Positions 1 to 9,970 of a stretch of 64,000 bases of DNA are shown piece after piece (position 1 is the stretch's first letter; every line of letters starts with the position of its first letter). The translations under genes and the position numbers were made by a program. The notes under the pieces are model-generated. The model ran no database searches and was not told the DNA's origin. It saw only the letters and a list, made by a program, of their open reading frames with translations. Source of the stretch: Rhodococcus sp. X156 (GTDB lineage: Bacteria > Actinomycetota > Actinomycetes > Mycobacteriales > Mycobacteriaceae); assembly GCF_004006015.1 (NCBI RefSeq), contig NZ_CP034766.1, forward strand, positions 620,001-684,000, given 5' to 3'.

Positions 1-470
1 CTCGAAGAACCCGCGGAAGAACTCCGTGGCCGCGACCGTGCGGGTGCCCTGTGGTCCCTGGACCACCAGCGTGCCGCCCAGGGCGAGCACCGCGGTGGGC
101 AGGTCGGAGGCGGCGTCGCCGTGCACCAGCGAGCCGCCGAGGGTGCCGCGGGCGCGCACCTGTGGGTCGCCCACCTGCCCGGCGACGTGGGCCAGCAGCG
201 GCACCTCCGCCTGGGCGACGGTGGAGGTGTGCAGCTCGTTGTCGCGGGTGAGCGCGCCGATGGCCACCTCGTCGGCCTCCACCCGCACGTAGCGCAGCTC
301 GGCCAGCCCGCCGATGTCCACCAGCACCCCGGGCACCGCCATCCGCAGCTTCATCAGCGGCAGCAGCGAGTGCCCACCGGCCAGCAGCTTGGCCTCGTCG
401 CCGTGCTGGGCGAGCAGGCTCAGCGCCTCCTCCACCGAGCCGGCCCGCACGTAGTCGAACTCGGCGGGGA

Positions 471-474
<4 letters not shown>
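1..474 (-). CDS. FAD-binding (medium) subunit of a molybdenum hydroxylase, partial
   Basis: This is the N-terminal 158 residues of the flavin subunit of a xanthine dehydrogenase/CO dehydrogenase-family enzyme; it carries electrons between the 2Fe-2S subunit and the external acceptor. Seen: both FAD-binding signatures of the family, AGGHS at residues 32-36 and TLGGS at 111-115, on the usual FDYVRAGSVEEAL N-terminus. The ATG at 474 overlaps the stop of the 2Fe-2S subunit gene by 4 bases (ATGA), so it is the third gene of an operon transcribed leftward. The gene runs off the left edge of the window; family members are about 280-300 residues, so roughly half is missing. The substrate cannot be told from this subunit. 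Confidence 0.93.
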
Positions 475-970
<496 letters not shown>

Positions 971-971
<1 letters not shown>

Positions 972-3238
972 CAGGATCCCTCTCCTGCTCGGAGCGCTTC
1001 CCACACCCGCATCGAGGTGGTCGGCATGTCGATGTGGCGCACGCCCAGGTGCGCCACGGCGTCGATCACCGCGTTCTGCACCGCCGGGGTGGAGCCGATG
1101 GTCCCGGACTCGCCGATGCCCTTGGCGCCCAGCGGGTTCACCGGCGTCGGTGTCTCCATGGAGAGCAGCTCGAAGCTGGGCACCTCGGTGGCGGAGACGA
1201 TGGGGTAGTCGGCGAAGGTGGAGGTCAGCGGGTTGCCGTCCTCGTCGTAGAGCACCTCCTCCAGCATCGCCTGGGCCGCGCCCTGGGCGATGCCGCCGTG
1301 CCGCTGACCCTCGGCCAGCAGCGGGTTGAGGATGCGGCCGGCGTCGTCGGCGGTGATCACCCGCTGCAGGGTGGGCTTGCCGGTGCCGGTGTCCACCTCC
1401 ACCACGGCCAGGTGGGCGCCGAAGGGGAAGGTGGTGGCTCCCGCGGTGAACGTGGTGTGCACCATCAGCCGCTCCTGCTCGGCCAGCGCCGCGAAGCTGA
1501 TGCCCACGTCGGTGCCGGCCACCTGCAGCCGGGCGTTGACCTGGTCGACCACCAGGTCGGCGGCGTCGGCCTCGAGCAGCTCGGCGGCGCGGGTGCGCGC
1601 CAGCTCCACCAGCTCCTCGGCGGCCTGGTTCACCGCCGCCCCGCCTTGTTGCAGGCTGCGCGAGGCCATCGTGCCGCCACCGACGGGGATGAGGTCGGTG
1701 TCGCCGTGCAGCACGGTGATCCGGTCCATCGGGATGCCCAGCCGCTCGCTGGCCAGCATGGCGTAGGAGGTGGCGTGGCCCTGCCCGTGCGGGGAGGTGC
1801 CGGTGAGGATGGTGGCGCTGCCGTCGGCGTGCACCTCGATCTCGGCGTCCTCGGCCGGTCCGTCCGGCCCCGCCCCGGTCACCTCGACGTACACCGCCAG
1901 GCCCAGGCCCAGCTGGTTGCGGTCGCCGCGGGCCCGGCGCTCGGCCTGCTCCTTGCGCAGCCCGTCGTAGTCGGCCGCGGACAGCACCAGCTCCAGCGCC
2001 CGGCTGTAGTCGCCACAGTCGTAGGTGGCGCCGGTGCCGTTGAGGCGCGGCTGGTCGAAGGGCTCCATCAGGTTGCGGCGGCGCACCTCGGCGGGGTCCA
2101 TGCCGATCTCCGCGGCGAACAGGTCCATCGCCCGCTCCACCGCGGCGGTGGCCTCCGGGCGCCCGGCGCCGCGGTAGGCGGCGATGGTGGTGGTGTTGGT
2201 GACCACGCTGCGGACCTTGGTGTGCAGCTTGGCGATGTCGTAGACACCGGGGGCCATCATGCCGGTGAGGATGGGCAGCACCGCGCCGGTGCGCGGGTAG
2301 GCCCCGGAGTCCTGCACCAGCTCCAGGGCGTAGGCGGTGACGCGGCCGTCCCGGGTGCCGCCGATGGTGACCACCTGGTCCTGGCCGCGGCCGTGGACCA
2401 TGCCGGTGAGGTTCTCCGAGCGGGTCTCCACCCAGCGCACCGGGCGGCCCAGGTGCCGGGCGATCCACACGATGAGGGCGAACTCGGGGTCGGCGTTCAT
2501 CTTGGCGCCGAAGCCCCCGCCCACGTCGGGCGTGCGCACGTGCACCAGCTCGGCGTCCAGGCCCAGCCACGCCGCGATCTCCCGGCGGGTGGCCTGCGCG
2601 CCCTGGTTGGAGCACCACACCGTCACCCGGCCGTCGGCGCCCCAGGCCGCGGCGGCGGCGCGGACCTCCATCGGAGCCGGCGCCACCCGCTGGTTGACGA
2701 TCTCGCGGCGGACCACCACCTCGCAGTCGGCGAAGAAGTCCTCCGGCACCTCCTCGCCCATGGCGAAGACGGTGTTGGTGCCGGCCTCGGGGAAGAGCAG
2801 CACCTCGTCGGTGACGGCCTTGGCGGTGCCGATCACGGCGGGCAGCGGATCGATGTCCACCGACACCAGCTCGGCGGCGTCCTCACCCTGGTAGCGCTCC
2901 TCGGTGAGCACCGCGGCCACCGGCTCCCCGACGAAGCGGACCACGTCGTGGGCCAGCCACGGGCGGGTCATCGCCTCCGGGAAGAAGGGCATGCCGGGAG
3001 GGATGGGGCTCAGCTCGGTGAGATCAGCAGCGGTGATCACCGCGACCACCCCGGGTGCCTGCAGGGCCTCGGAGGTGTCGATCTCCAGGATGCGGCCGTG
3101 CGCGGCGGGCGAGCGGACCAGCGTGAGGTGCAGCGCTCCGGTCACCTGGTCGTCCACCAGGTCGTCGGTGTAGGTGCCGCCGGTGGTCAGGAACTTCGGA
3201 TCCTCGATGCGCACGACCCGCGTGCCCAGGATGCTCAT
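971..3238 (-). CDS. Molybdenum-binding (large) subunit, form II CoxL-like aldehyde/xanthine-type oxidoreductase
   Basis: A 755-residue catalytic subunit binding molybdopterin cytosine dinucleotide. The start chosen is the ATG at 3238 (MSILGTRVVRIEDP), which matches the family N-terminus. Seen: GGGFGAK, an active-site loop AYRGAGR at residues 354-360, and the catalytic Glu in GIGESG (E710). True form I CO dehydrogenases carry AYxCSFR with a copper-binding cysteine; this protein has the form II loop and no such cysteine, so CO oxidation is unlikely and the substrate (an aldehyde, purine or N-heterocycle) is unknown. First gene of a leftward operon. The gene order large-small-medium differs from the M-S-L order of form I and the usual S-L-M of form II operons. 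Confidence 0.93.
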
Positions 3239-3379
3239 GCCCTCACTGTGCCCTGCGTTACACCCTCGGTCAACGGTTGTTGACCCTGTGCTTGCCCGGC
3301 GCGCGTTCGCTCCGGACGCGCTGCGGCAGACCGCCTTCGCGGTGTCGCCGCGGGCCAGGTGGCCGCCTAGGCTGCCGGC

Positions 3380-4276
3380 ATGACGAAGTGGACAGCTGCC
3401 GACATCCCCGACCAGAGTGGACGGACGGCCATCGTCACCGGCGCCAACAGCGGGCTGGGGCTGTGCACCGCCGCCGCGCTGGCGCGGGCCGGGGCCCAGG
3501 TGATCCTGGCCTGCCGCGACACCGGCAAGGGCTCCGACGCCGCCAGCCGGATGACCGGCGACGTGGAGGTGCGCCGGCTCGACCTGGCCGACCTGGACTC
3601 GGTGCGCCGGTTCGCCGACACCGTGGACGCCCCGGTGGACCTGCTGGTGAACAACGCGGGCGTCATGGCGATCCCGCTGCGGCGCACCGCGCAGGGCTTC
3701 GAGATGCAGGTGGGCACCAACCACCTGGGCCACTTCGCGCTCACCGGTCTGCTGCTGGACCGCGTCACCGACCGGGTGGTCACCCTGTCGAGCGTGATGC
3801 ACCGGATCGGCGCCATCCGGCTGGACGACCTCAGCTGGGAGCGCGGCTACCACCAGTGGCCGGCGTACGGGCAGTCCAAGCTGGCCAACCTGATGTTCGC
3901 CTACGAGCTGCAGCACCGCCTGGACGCCGCCGGCTCCACCGTGCGCTCGATGGCCGCGCACCCGGGGTACGCCCGCACCAACCTGCAGTCGCGCACGGAG
4001 TCGCCGCTGGACGTGGTGACCAACGTGCTCAACCGGGTGTGGGCGCAGTCGGCGACCATGGGGGCGCTGCCCACCCTCTACGCGGCCACCGCGCCGGACC
4101 TGCCGGGCGGCACCTACGTGGGCCCGGACGGGCTGGGCCAGCAGCGCGGGCACCCCAAGCCGGTGGGATCCAACCGCCGGTCGCGTGACCGCGAGGTGCA
4201 GCGGCGGCTGTGGGGCCTCTCCGAGGAGCTCACCGGAGTCGAGTTCGACCTGCCCTCCACCGTGTCGTCGAGCTGA
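3380..4276 (+). CDS. Short-chain dehydrogenase/reductase, retinol-dehydrogenase-like
   Basis: A 298-residue classical/extended SDR. Seen: the Rossmann motif TGANSGLG at residues 20-27, NNAG, and the catalytic YxxxK at Y163 and K167. The long insertion and C-terminal tail resemble the bacterial group annotated as retinol dehydrogenase-like or light-dependent protochlorophyllide-reductase-like SDRs, which reduce or oxidise a range of alcohols and ketones with NADP(H). It is divergent from the molybdenum hydroxylase operon across a 141-base gap, so the two may share a control region. Its 3' end overlaps the convergent CPBP gene by 47 bases and lies in a 15-base tandem repeat. The physiological substrate is unknown. 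Confidence 0.9.
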   Translation: MTKWTAADIPDQSGRTAIVTGANSGLGLCTAAALARAGAQVILACRDTGKGSDAASRMTGDVEVRRLDLADLDSVRRFADTVDAPVDLLVNNAGVMAIPLRRTAQGFEMQVGTNHLGHFALTGLLLDRVTDRVVTLSSVMHRIGAIRLDDLSWERGYHQWPAYGQSKLANLMFAYELQHRLDAAGSTVRSMAAHPGYARTNLQSRTESPLDVVTNVLNRVWAQSATMGALPTLYAATAPDLPGGTYVGPDGLGQQRGHPKPVGSNRRSRDREVQRRLWGLSEELTGVEFDLPSTVSSS

Positions 4277-5048
4277 GTGTCGTCGAGCTGGGTGTCGCCG
4301 AGCTGACCCGGGCCCCCGGGCCGAGCAGTCCGGAGGACTGCTTGCCGAACAGCGGCGGCAGGTGGCGCAGCATCAGCGCCGACCACGTGACGTGGCTGAT
4401 CATCGGGGCCTGGATGCCGCCGGTGGCGCGGCGCTGCAGCGCGAACAGGGTGCCCATCGCGGTGGAGGCCAGCACCAGGGCGGGGTTGCGGGTGGCGCAG
4501 GTGGCCAGCGTGTACACCGCGGTGGTGGCCAGCACCGGGCGCCCGGTGCCCAGTGCCCCGGCGCCCAGCGCCGCGAACACCGCGCCGCGGTAGAACACCT
4601 CCTCGGCCACCCCGTTGGCCAGCGTGGTCAGCAGCACCAGCCGGTCGGCGCCCTCGTCGGAGTACTGCAGCACCGAGGAGATCGCGCGGTCCAGCACCGG
4701 CACGTGCCGGGCGACGAGGGCGGCGGCGTAGAAGACGCCGAACGCGCCCGCACCCACCAGCACCGGGACCAGCACGGGCCGGTGCAGCGCCCCGTCCGGG
4801 CCGCGGGCCCAGCCCCGGTGCAGCGGCCCCGACGCCAGGCCGCCGGCGGTGTAGGTGGCGGCTACCGCCAGGGTGAGCCCGTAGAACTCGGGCGAGCCCG
4901 GCTCGGTGGACAGCGACACCCCCAGCAGCCCGGCCCCGGCCACCGACACCGCGCCCACCACCTTGCGGCGCCGGGCGAAGGCGGCGTCAGGCTCCCAGTG
5001 GTCGCGCGGCACCCGCTCCGTCAGCCACGCCGGCGCTGGGATCCTCAC
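4230..5048 (-). CDS. CPBP-family intramembrane metalloprotease
   Basis: A 272-residue polytopic membrane protein of the CPBP (CAAX prenyl protease/Abi) family. Seen: the first active-site motif EEVFYR at residues 149-154 (E149, E150, R154) and a second histidine motif around H219, set in several hydrophobic segments. The GTG at 5048 is chosen because it overlaps the upstream NmrA-like stop as GTGA; the protein would otherwise have to start inside that gene. Family members cleave within membranes and act in processing of prenylated or bacteriocin-related peptides, but no substrate is evident here. The C-terminal 40 residues are Ser/Thr-rich and lie in a 15-base tandem repeat overlapping the convergent SDR gene. 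Confidence 0.85.
   Translation of the reverse strand: MRIPAPAWLTERVPRDHWEPDAAFARRRKVVGAVSVAGAGLLGVSLSTEPGSPEFYGLTLAVAATYTAGGLASGPLHRGWARGPDGALHRPVLVPVLVGAGAFGVFYAAALVARHVPVLDRAISSVLQYSDEGADRLVLLTTLANGVAEEVFYRGAVFAALGAGALGTGRPVLATTAVYTLATCATRNPALVLASTAMGTLFALQRRATGGIQAPMISHVTWSALMLRHLPPLFGKQSSGLLGPGARVSSATPSSTTLSSTTRWRAGRTRLR
4262..4306. repeat. Three tandem 15-base repeats across two convergent gene ends
   Basis: Three head-to-tail copies of GTGTCGTCGAGCTGA occupy 4262-4276, 4277-4291 and 4292-4306, with one change in copy 2 and one in copy 3. The first copy contains the stop codon of the SDR gene. On the other strand the same bases encode a Ser/Thr-rich repeat (SSATP, SSTTL, SSTT) near the C-terminus of the CPBP protein. 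This is seen directly; copy-number change would lengthen the CPBP tail by five residues without touching the SDR. Confidence 0.9.
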
Positions 5049-5941
5049 AGCTGCAGCAGGGCCTCGGCGCGCTCGGCCAGCGCTGCCCGGACCGAGTCGT
5101 CGTAGCTCATCGGCTGGAAGGGCACGACCTGGCGGATGCTGTCGTCGCGCACGACCACCTCGTTGCGCATCGACTCCACCAGCGAGCGGCCGGTCTGGGT
5201 GTCCAGGTCGGTGACCAGCGACAACCACCGCGACGACAGCCCGGGCGAGAGCAGCGGCACCGGCACGATCACTAGCGGCCGCTTCTCGATGGCCGCGACC
5301 CGCCGCATCATGTCCACGTAGGCCAGCACGTCGGGCCCGCCCACGTCGAAGGCGCGCCCCCGCGCCTCGGGTGCCTGCAGCACGCCCACCAGGTAGCGCA
5401 CCACGTCGTCGATGGCGATGGGCTGGGTGCGCGTGCGCACCCAGCGCGGGGTGACCATGGCCGGCAGGTGCTCCACCAGCTGGCGGGTCAGCTCCCAGGA
5501 GATGCCCCCGTGGCCGACGATGATGCCGGCGCGCAGCGTGGTCACCGGCACACCCGCCGAGCCCAGGGCGTGCTCCACCTCGCGGCGGCTGCGCAGGTGC
5601 TCGGAGAGGTCGTCGTCGTCGTCGCCGAGCCCGCCCAGGTAGACGATGCGCTCCAGGCCCGCGTTCGCGGCGGCCTGGGCGAAGTTCTCCGCGGCGGCCA
5701 GGTCGCGCTGCTGGAAGTCGGCGGCGTCCAGGGAGTGCACCAGGTAGTAGGCCGCCGCGCAGCCCTGCAGCGCGGTGGCGAGCGAGCCGGCGTCGTGCAC
5801 GTCGCCGTAGACCGCCTCACCCGCGCCGTCGTAGGTGTCGGGGTGACGCGTCATGGCCCGCACCTCCTGCCCAGCCTCGACAAGGGCAGGGCACAGTCGT
5901 TGACCCACGAAACCGGACGAACCCGCAACCAGAACACGCAT
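5045..5941 (-). CDS. NAD(P)H-binding NmrA/atypical SDR protein
   Basis: A 298-residue atypical short-chain dehydrogenase. Seen: an N-terminal dinucleotide motif with G7, G10 and G13 (VAGSSGFVG), a YYLVHS block and a YVDMMRR C-terminal region, as in the NmrA-like and 'NAD-dependent epimerase/SDR family' proteins of actinobacteria related to mycobacterial Rv-type NAD(P)-binding proteins. No classical YxxxK is evident, so a redox-sensing or non-classical reductase role is possible. It is the first gene of a two-gene unit: its TGA overlaps the GTG of the CPBP protease. The ATG at 5941 gives the expected start right before the first beta strand. Confidence 0.88.
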   Translation of the reverse strand: MRVLVAGSSGFVGQRLCPALVEAGQEVRAMTRHPDTYDGAGEAVYGDVHDAGSLATALQGCAAAYYLVHSLDAADFQQRDLAAAENFAQAAANAGLERIVYLGGLGDDDDDLSEHLRSRREVEHALGSAGVPVTTLRAGIIVGHGGISWELTRQLVEHLPAMVTPRWVRTRTQPIAIDDVVRYLVGVLQAPEARGRAFDVGGPDVLAYVDMMRRVAAIEKRPLVIVPVPLLSPGLSSRWLSLVTDLDTQTGRSLVESMRNEVVVRDDSIRQVVPFQPMSYDDSVRAALAERAEALLQL

Positions 5942-6112
5942 GTCCCCAGGATCGCTGGTGTGGCTCGGTTGTGCTCGTCCTGGCTGTGGTGGGGGAGCAG
6001 CGGCGTTCACCTTCCGGACACCTTGGTGGTACACCGTGGGCGAAGGCCCGAGCTGGCCCGCGCCTGCCGCAGCAGGACTCCGCGCTGAGACCCCGATAGG
6101 ACTGACCTTGCC
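5942..6112. promoter_or_regulatory. Divergent intergenic region before the NRPS
   Basis: A 171-base gap between the leftward NmrA-like gene and the rightward membrane NRPS. It must hold the promoters of both transcription units, but I see no convincing -35/-10 pair or operator in it. Confidence 0.4.
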
Positions 6113-9100
6113 GTGATCCACGCTGATCCACCGCTGCCTGGGCAGACGCTGCCTGGTCAGAAGCTGCCTGGCTCGGCTGCCCCGGAGCCCCGCACCCTGC
6201 TCGACATCCTCGCTGCCACTGCTGCGTCCTGGCCGGATGCCGACGCCCTGGACGACGGTCATCGCCGGCTGGGCTACGCGGACCTGTGGCTGGAGGTTCG
6301 AGCGCTGGCCGCCGTGCTGGCCGGTGCCGGGATCGGCCCCGGGGACCGGGTGGGGGTGCGCATCCCGTCCGGGTCCTGCGAGCTCTACGTCGCCATCCTG
6401 GGTGTGCTCGCCGCGGGCGCGGCCTACGTGCCCGTGGACGCCGACGACCCCGAGGAGCGGGCCACGCTGGTGTTCGGCGAGGCCGAGGTGCGCCTGGTCC
6501 TCGACGGCAAGCCGCTGGAGGTGGTGCCAGCCACGCCGCGCGCACCGACGGCGGACGACGACGCCTGGATCATCTTCACCTCGGGCTCCACCGGGGTGCC
6601 CAAGGGGGTGGCGGTCAGCCACCGCAGTGCCGCGGCCTTCGTGGACGCCGAGGCGCGCCTCTTTCTGCCGGACCACCCCGTCGGTCCCGGGGATCGGGTG
6701 CTGGCAGGGTTGTCGGTGGGCTTCGACGCCTCGTGCGAGGAGATGTGGCTGGCGTGGCGACACGGCGCCTGCCTGGTGCCCGCGCCCCGCTCGCTGGTCC
6801 GCAGCGGCAGCGACCTCGGCCCGTGGCTGGTGGCCCACGACATCACGGTGGTCTCCACCGTCCCCACCCTGGCCGCGCTGTGGCCCGCCGAGGCGCTGGA
6901 GGCGGTGCGGCTGCTCATCTTCGGCGGCGAGCCCTGCCCGCCGGAGCTGGTCGCCCGCCTCACCGTGCCCGGGCGCGAGGTGTGGAACACCTACGGCCCC
7001 ACCGAGGCGACCGTGGTGGCCTGCGCCGCCCGGCTCACCGGCGAGGGACCGGTGCGCATCGGGCAGGCGCTGGATGGGTGGGAGCTCGCCGTCGTGGACG
7101 CGACGGGCGCCCGGCTGGGCGAGGGCGAGATAGGTGAGCTGATCATCGGCGGCGTCGGGCTGGCCCGCTACCTCGACCCGGCCAAGGACGCCGAGAAGTT
7201 CGCGCCGCTGCCCGCGCTGGGCTGGGACCGGGCCTACCGCAGCGGTGACCTGGTGCGCAACGACGCCGCGGGGCTGGTGTTCGTCGGCCGCGCCGACGAC
7301 CAGGTCAAGATGGGTGGGCGCCGCATCGAGCTGGGCGAGGTGGACGCCGCGCTGCAGGCCCTGCCGGACGTGGCTGCCGCCGCCGCGGCGGTGCGCACCA
7401 CCCCGGCCGGGCACCCGGTGCTGGTGGGCTACCTGGCCCCGAGCCGCCCGGACTTCGACGTCGCCGCCGCCCGCGTGCAGCTGGGTGCCGTGCTGCCCGC
7501 CGCGCTGGTGCCGATGCTGGCGGTGGTGCCCGCCCTGCCCACCCGCAGCTCGGGCAAGGTCGACCGGGCCGCCCTGCCCTGGCCGCTTCCCGTGGAGTCC
7601 GCCCACGCCGAGCCGCAGGAGCTCACGGGCACCCTGGCCTGGGTGGCCGAGCAGTGGACTGCTGTCCTCGGCGCCCCGGTGCACAGTCCGGACGCCGACT
7701 TCTTCGCTGCCGGTGGGGGCAGCCTGGCCGCCGCGCAGCTGGTGTCCGCGCTGCGGCAGCGCTATCCGGCGGTGACCGTGGCCGACGTCTACGACTACCC
7801 GCGCATCAGCGCGCTGGCCGCGGCGCTGGAGGAGCTGGCGGCGCCACCGGTGACCGTCGGGCGCACCGTGGTGCCCACCCCGCGGCGCACGCAGGTGCTG
7901 CAGCTGCTGCTGGCCATCCCGCTGCAGACGGTGGTCGGACTGCGCTGGCTGACCTGCCTGGCCGCCCTGAACAACGTGCTCGGACCGCGTTCGTGGGCGC
8001 CGGCGGTGTCCTGGTGGTGGGTGGTGCTGGGCGTGGTGGTGCTCGTCAGCCCGCCGGGCCGGATGGCGATCGCCGTGGCCGGTGCCCGGATCCTGCTGCG
8101 CGGCGTGCGCCCGGGCGAGCACCCCCGCGGGGGCAGCGTGCACCTGCGGTTGTGGCTGGCCGAGCGGCTGGCCGATGCCAGCGGGGCCGTCGGGCTTGCC
8201 GGGTCCTCGTGGGTCACGGTCTATGCCCGGGCGCTGGGGGCGCGGGTGGGCAAGAACGTGCACCTGCACTCGCTGCCCCCGGTCACCGGCATGCTCACCC
8301 TGGAGCGGGGCTGCTCGGTGGAGCCCGAGGTGGACCTGGCCGGGCACTGGGTGGACGGGGACGTGCTGCACCTGGGGCGGATCCACGTCGGGCCGGGGGC
8401 CACCGTCGGCACCCGCAGCACCCTGCTGCCCGGCGCCCGCATCGGCGCCGACGCCGAGATCGCCGCGGGCTCGGCCGTCACCGGCACCGTGCCCGCCGAG
8501 CAGCGCTGGGCCGGTTCGCCGGCCACCCCGATGGGTCGGGCCAAGCACCCCTGGCCCGAGCGCGCACCGGCCCGCAGCAGGGTCTGGGTGCTGGCCTACG
8601 GCGTGGGCTCGCTGCTGCTGGCCGCGCTGCCCGTGCTGGCCGGGCTGCCGGGCATCGCCCTGCTGGCCTGGGCGATCGGGGACGCACCGTCGCTGGGCGC
8701 GGCGACCGGGCGGGGCCTGCTCGCCCTCCCGGGAGCGACCCTGCTGTGGTTGCTCGGCTACGCGTTGCTCACCGGTGTGCTCGTCCGGGCGCTGGGTGTG
8801 GGCATGCGGGCGGGCACCGTGGCGGTGCACAGCCGGCGCGGCTGGCAGGTGTGGGCGAGCATCCGGCTGATGGACGCCGCCCGCGGCTGGCTGTTCCCGC
8901 TCTACTCCAGCCTGCTCACCCCGGTGTGGCTGCGCGCGCTCGGCGCTCGTGTCGGCCGCGGCGTGGAGGCCTCCACCGTGCTGCTGCTGCCCCGGATGAC
9001 CGTGGTGCGCGACGGCGCCTTCCTGGCGGACGACACCCTGGTCGCCGGCTACCGCCTGGGTGGTGGCTGGCTGCGCATCGCCGAGGCCAAGGTCGGCAAG

Positions 9101-9970
9101 CGGGCCTTCCTGGGAAACTCCGGAGTGACCGCCGGTGGTCGATCGGTGCCCAAGAACGGTCTGGTGGCGGTGCTGTCCGCGGCGCCGGCCAAGGCCAAGG
9201 CCGGCTCGTCGTGGCTGGGCAACCCGCCGGTGCGGCTGCGTCGCGCGGCCACCGGTGGGGACGAGGGCCGCACGTTCGCGCCGTCGCGACGGGTGCGGGT
9301 GGCGCGCGCGCTGGTGGAGCTGCTCCGGGTGGTGCCCGTGATCGCGACCGCCGCGCTGGGTCTTGGCGTGCTGGCGACCCTGCAGCTGCTGCTTGCCCGA
9401 TTCGGCGGCGCGGTGGCCGCGGCGTGCGCGGGCCTGGTGCTGATCGCGGCCGGCGCGGTCGCGGTGCTGGCGACCAGTGCGGCGAAGTGGCTGCTGGTCG
9501 GGCGGTTCCGGCCGGTGGAGCACCCGCTGTGGAGCTCGTTCGTGTGGCGCAACGAGGTGGCCGACACCTTCGTGGAGGTGCTCGCTGCCCCGTGGTTCGC
9601 CCGCGCCGCCACGGGCACCCCGGTGCTGGGTGCGTGGCTGCGCACCATGGGCGCCCGGATCGGTCGCGGGGTCTGGTGCGAGTCGTACTGGCTGCCCGAG
9701 GCTGACCTGGTGACCCTGGGGGACGGGGCGACGGTGAACCGCGGCTGCGTGGTGCAGACGCACCTGTTCCACGACCGGGTGATGAGCATGGACACGGTGA
9801 CGCTGCACGCGGGCGCCACGCTCGGCCCGCACAGCGTGGTCCTGCCCGCGGCGGTCATCGGTGCCAACACCACCGTGGGCCCGGCCTCGCTGGTGATGCG
9901 CGGGGACGAGGTTCCGGCCGGCACCCGCTGGGTCGGCAACCCCATCGCTGTTGCTACAACTTGCCGGTGA
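6113..9970 (+). CDS. Membrane NRPS (A-T-6TM-C1-C2-C3), poly-lysine-synthetase-like
   Basis: A 1285-residue protein. Adenylation domain at about 30-500 (FTSGSTGVPKG core, FDASCEEMW, NTYGPTEATV, C-terminal SSGKVDR), thiolation domain with pantetheine Ser537 (GGGSL), then six hydrophobic segments in three pairs near 593/630, 823/867 and 1063/1100, each pair followed by a left-handed beta-helix (hexapeptide) region near 709, 943 and 1180. There is no condensation or thioesterase domain. This is the architecture of epsilon-poly-L-lysine synthetase (about 1,300 residues), where the C1-C3 domains link monomers. Aligning to GrsA positions gives the specificity code D-A-E-S-I-G-T-V-V-K, resembling lysine-type codes as I recall them. 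The start is GTG 6113. It overlaps the next gene, an M1 aminopeptidase. Product identity is inference. Confidence 0.88.
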   Translation: MIHADPPLPGQTLPGQKLPGSAAPEPRTLLDILAATAASWPDADALDDGHRRLGYADLWLEVRALAAVLAGAGIGPGDRVGVRIPSGSCELYVAILGVLAAGAAYVPVDADDPEERATLVFGEAEVRLVLDGKPLEVVPATPRAPTADDDAWIIFTSGSTGVPKGVAVSHRSAAAFVDAEARLFLPDHPVGPGDRVLAGLSVGFDASCEEMWLAWRHGACLVPAPRSLVRSGSDLGPWLVAHDITVVSTVPTLAALWPAEALEAVRLLIFGGEPCPPELVARLTVPGREVWNTYGPTEATVVACAARLTGEGPVRIGQALDGWELAVVDATGARLGEGEIGELIIGGVGLARYLDPAKDAEKFAPLPALGWDRAYRSGDLVRNDAAGLVFVGRADDQVKMGGRRIELGEVDAALQALPDVAAAAAAVRTTPAGHPVLVGYLAPSRPDFDVAAARVQLGAVLPAALVPMLAVVPALPTRSSGKVDRAALPWPLPVESAHAEPQELTGTLAWVAEQWTAVLGAPVHSPDADFFAAGGGSLAAAQLVSALRQRYPAVTVADVYDYPRISALAAALEELAAPPVTVGRTVVPTPRRTQVLQLLLAIPLQTVVGLRWLTCLAALNNVLGPRSWAPAVSWWWVVLGVVVLVSPPGRMAIAVAGARILLRGVRPGEHPRGGSVHLRLWLAERLADASGAVGLAGSSWVTVYARALGARVGKNVHLHSLPPVTGMLTLERGCSVEPEVDLAGHWVDGDVLHLGRIHVGPGATVGTRSTLLPGARIGADAEIAAGSAVTGTVPAEQRWAGSPATPMGRAKHPWPERAPARSRVWVLAYGVGSLLLAALPVLAGLPGIALLAWAIGDAPSLGAATGRGLLALPGATLLWLLGYALLTGVLVRALGVGMRAGTVAVHSRRGWQVWASIRLMDAARGWLFPLYSSLLTPVWLRALGARVGRGVEASTVLLLPRMTVVRDGAFLADDTLVAGYRLGGGWLRIAEAKVGKRAFLGNSGVTAGGRSVPKNGLVAVLSAAPAKAKAGSSWLGNPPVRLRRAATGGDEGRTFAPSRRVRVARALVELLRVVPVIATAALGLGVLATLQLLLARFGGAVAAACAGLVLIAAGAVAVLATSAAKWLLVGRFRPVEHPLWSSFVWRNEVADTFVEVLAAPWFARAATGTPVLGAWLRTMGARIGRGVWCESYWLPEADLVTLGDGATVNRGCVVQTHLFHDRVMSMDTVTLHAGATLGPHSVVLPAAVIGANTTVGPASLVMRGDEVPAGTRWVGNPIAVATTCR
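6134..6178 (+). repeat. 15-base direct repeat in the NRPS 5' coding end
   Basis: Two near-identical 15-base units, CTGCCTGGGCAGACG and CTGCCTGGTCAGAAG, followed by a partial third (CTGCCTGG), encode LPGQT-LPGQK-LPG near the N-terminus of the NRPS, before the adenylation domain. Copy number could vary between strains without harming the fold. Confidence 0.8.

Noticed and set aside
3239..4153. Long in-frame extension upstream of the CoxL-like large subunit start
   Set aside because: The extension runs antisense to the SDR gene and its translation is a low-complexity Gly/Arg/Val/His-rich sequence without family similarity; ATG 3238 gives the expected N-terminus.
5942..9832. Very long open frame on the minus strand opposite the NRPS
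   Set aside because: It is an antisense consequence of high GC and codon bias; its translation is His/Arg/Gly/Pro-rich without domains, while the forward frame is a complete NRPS.
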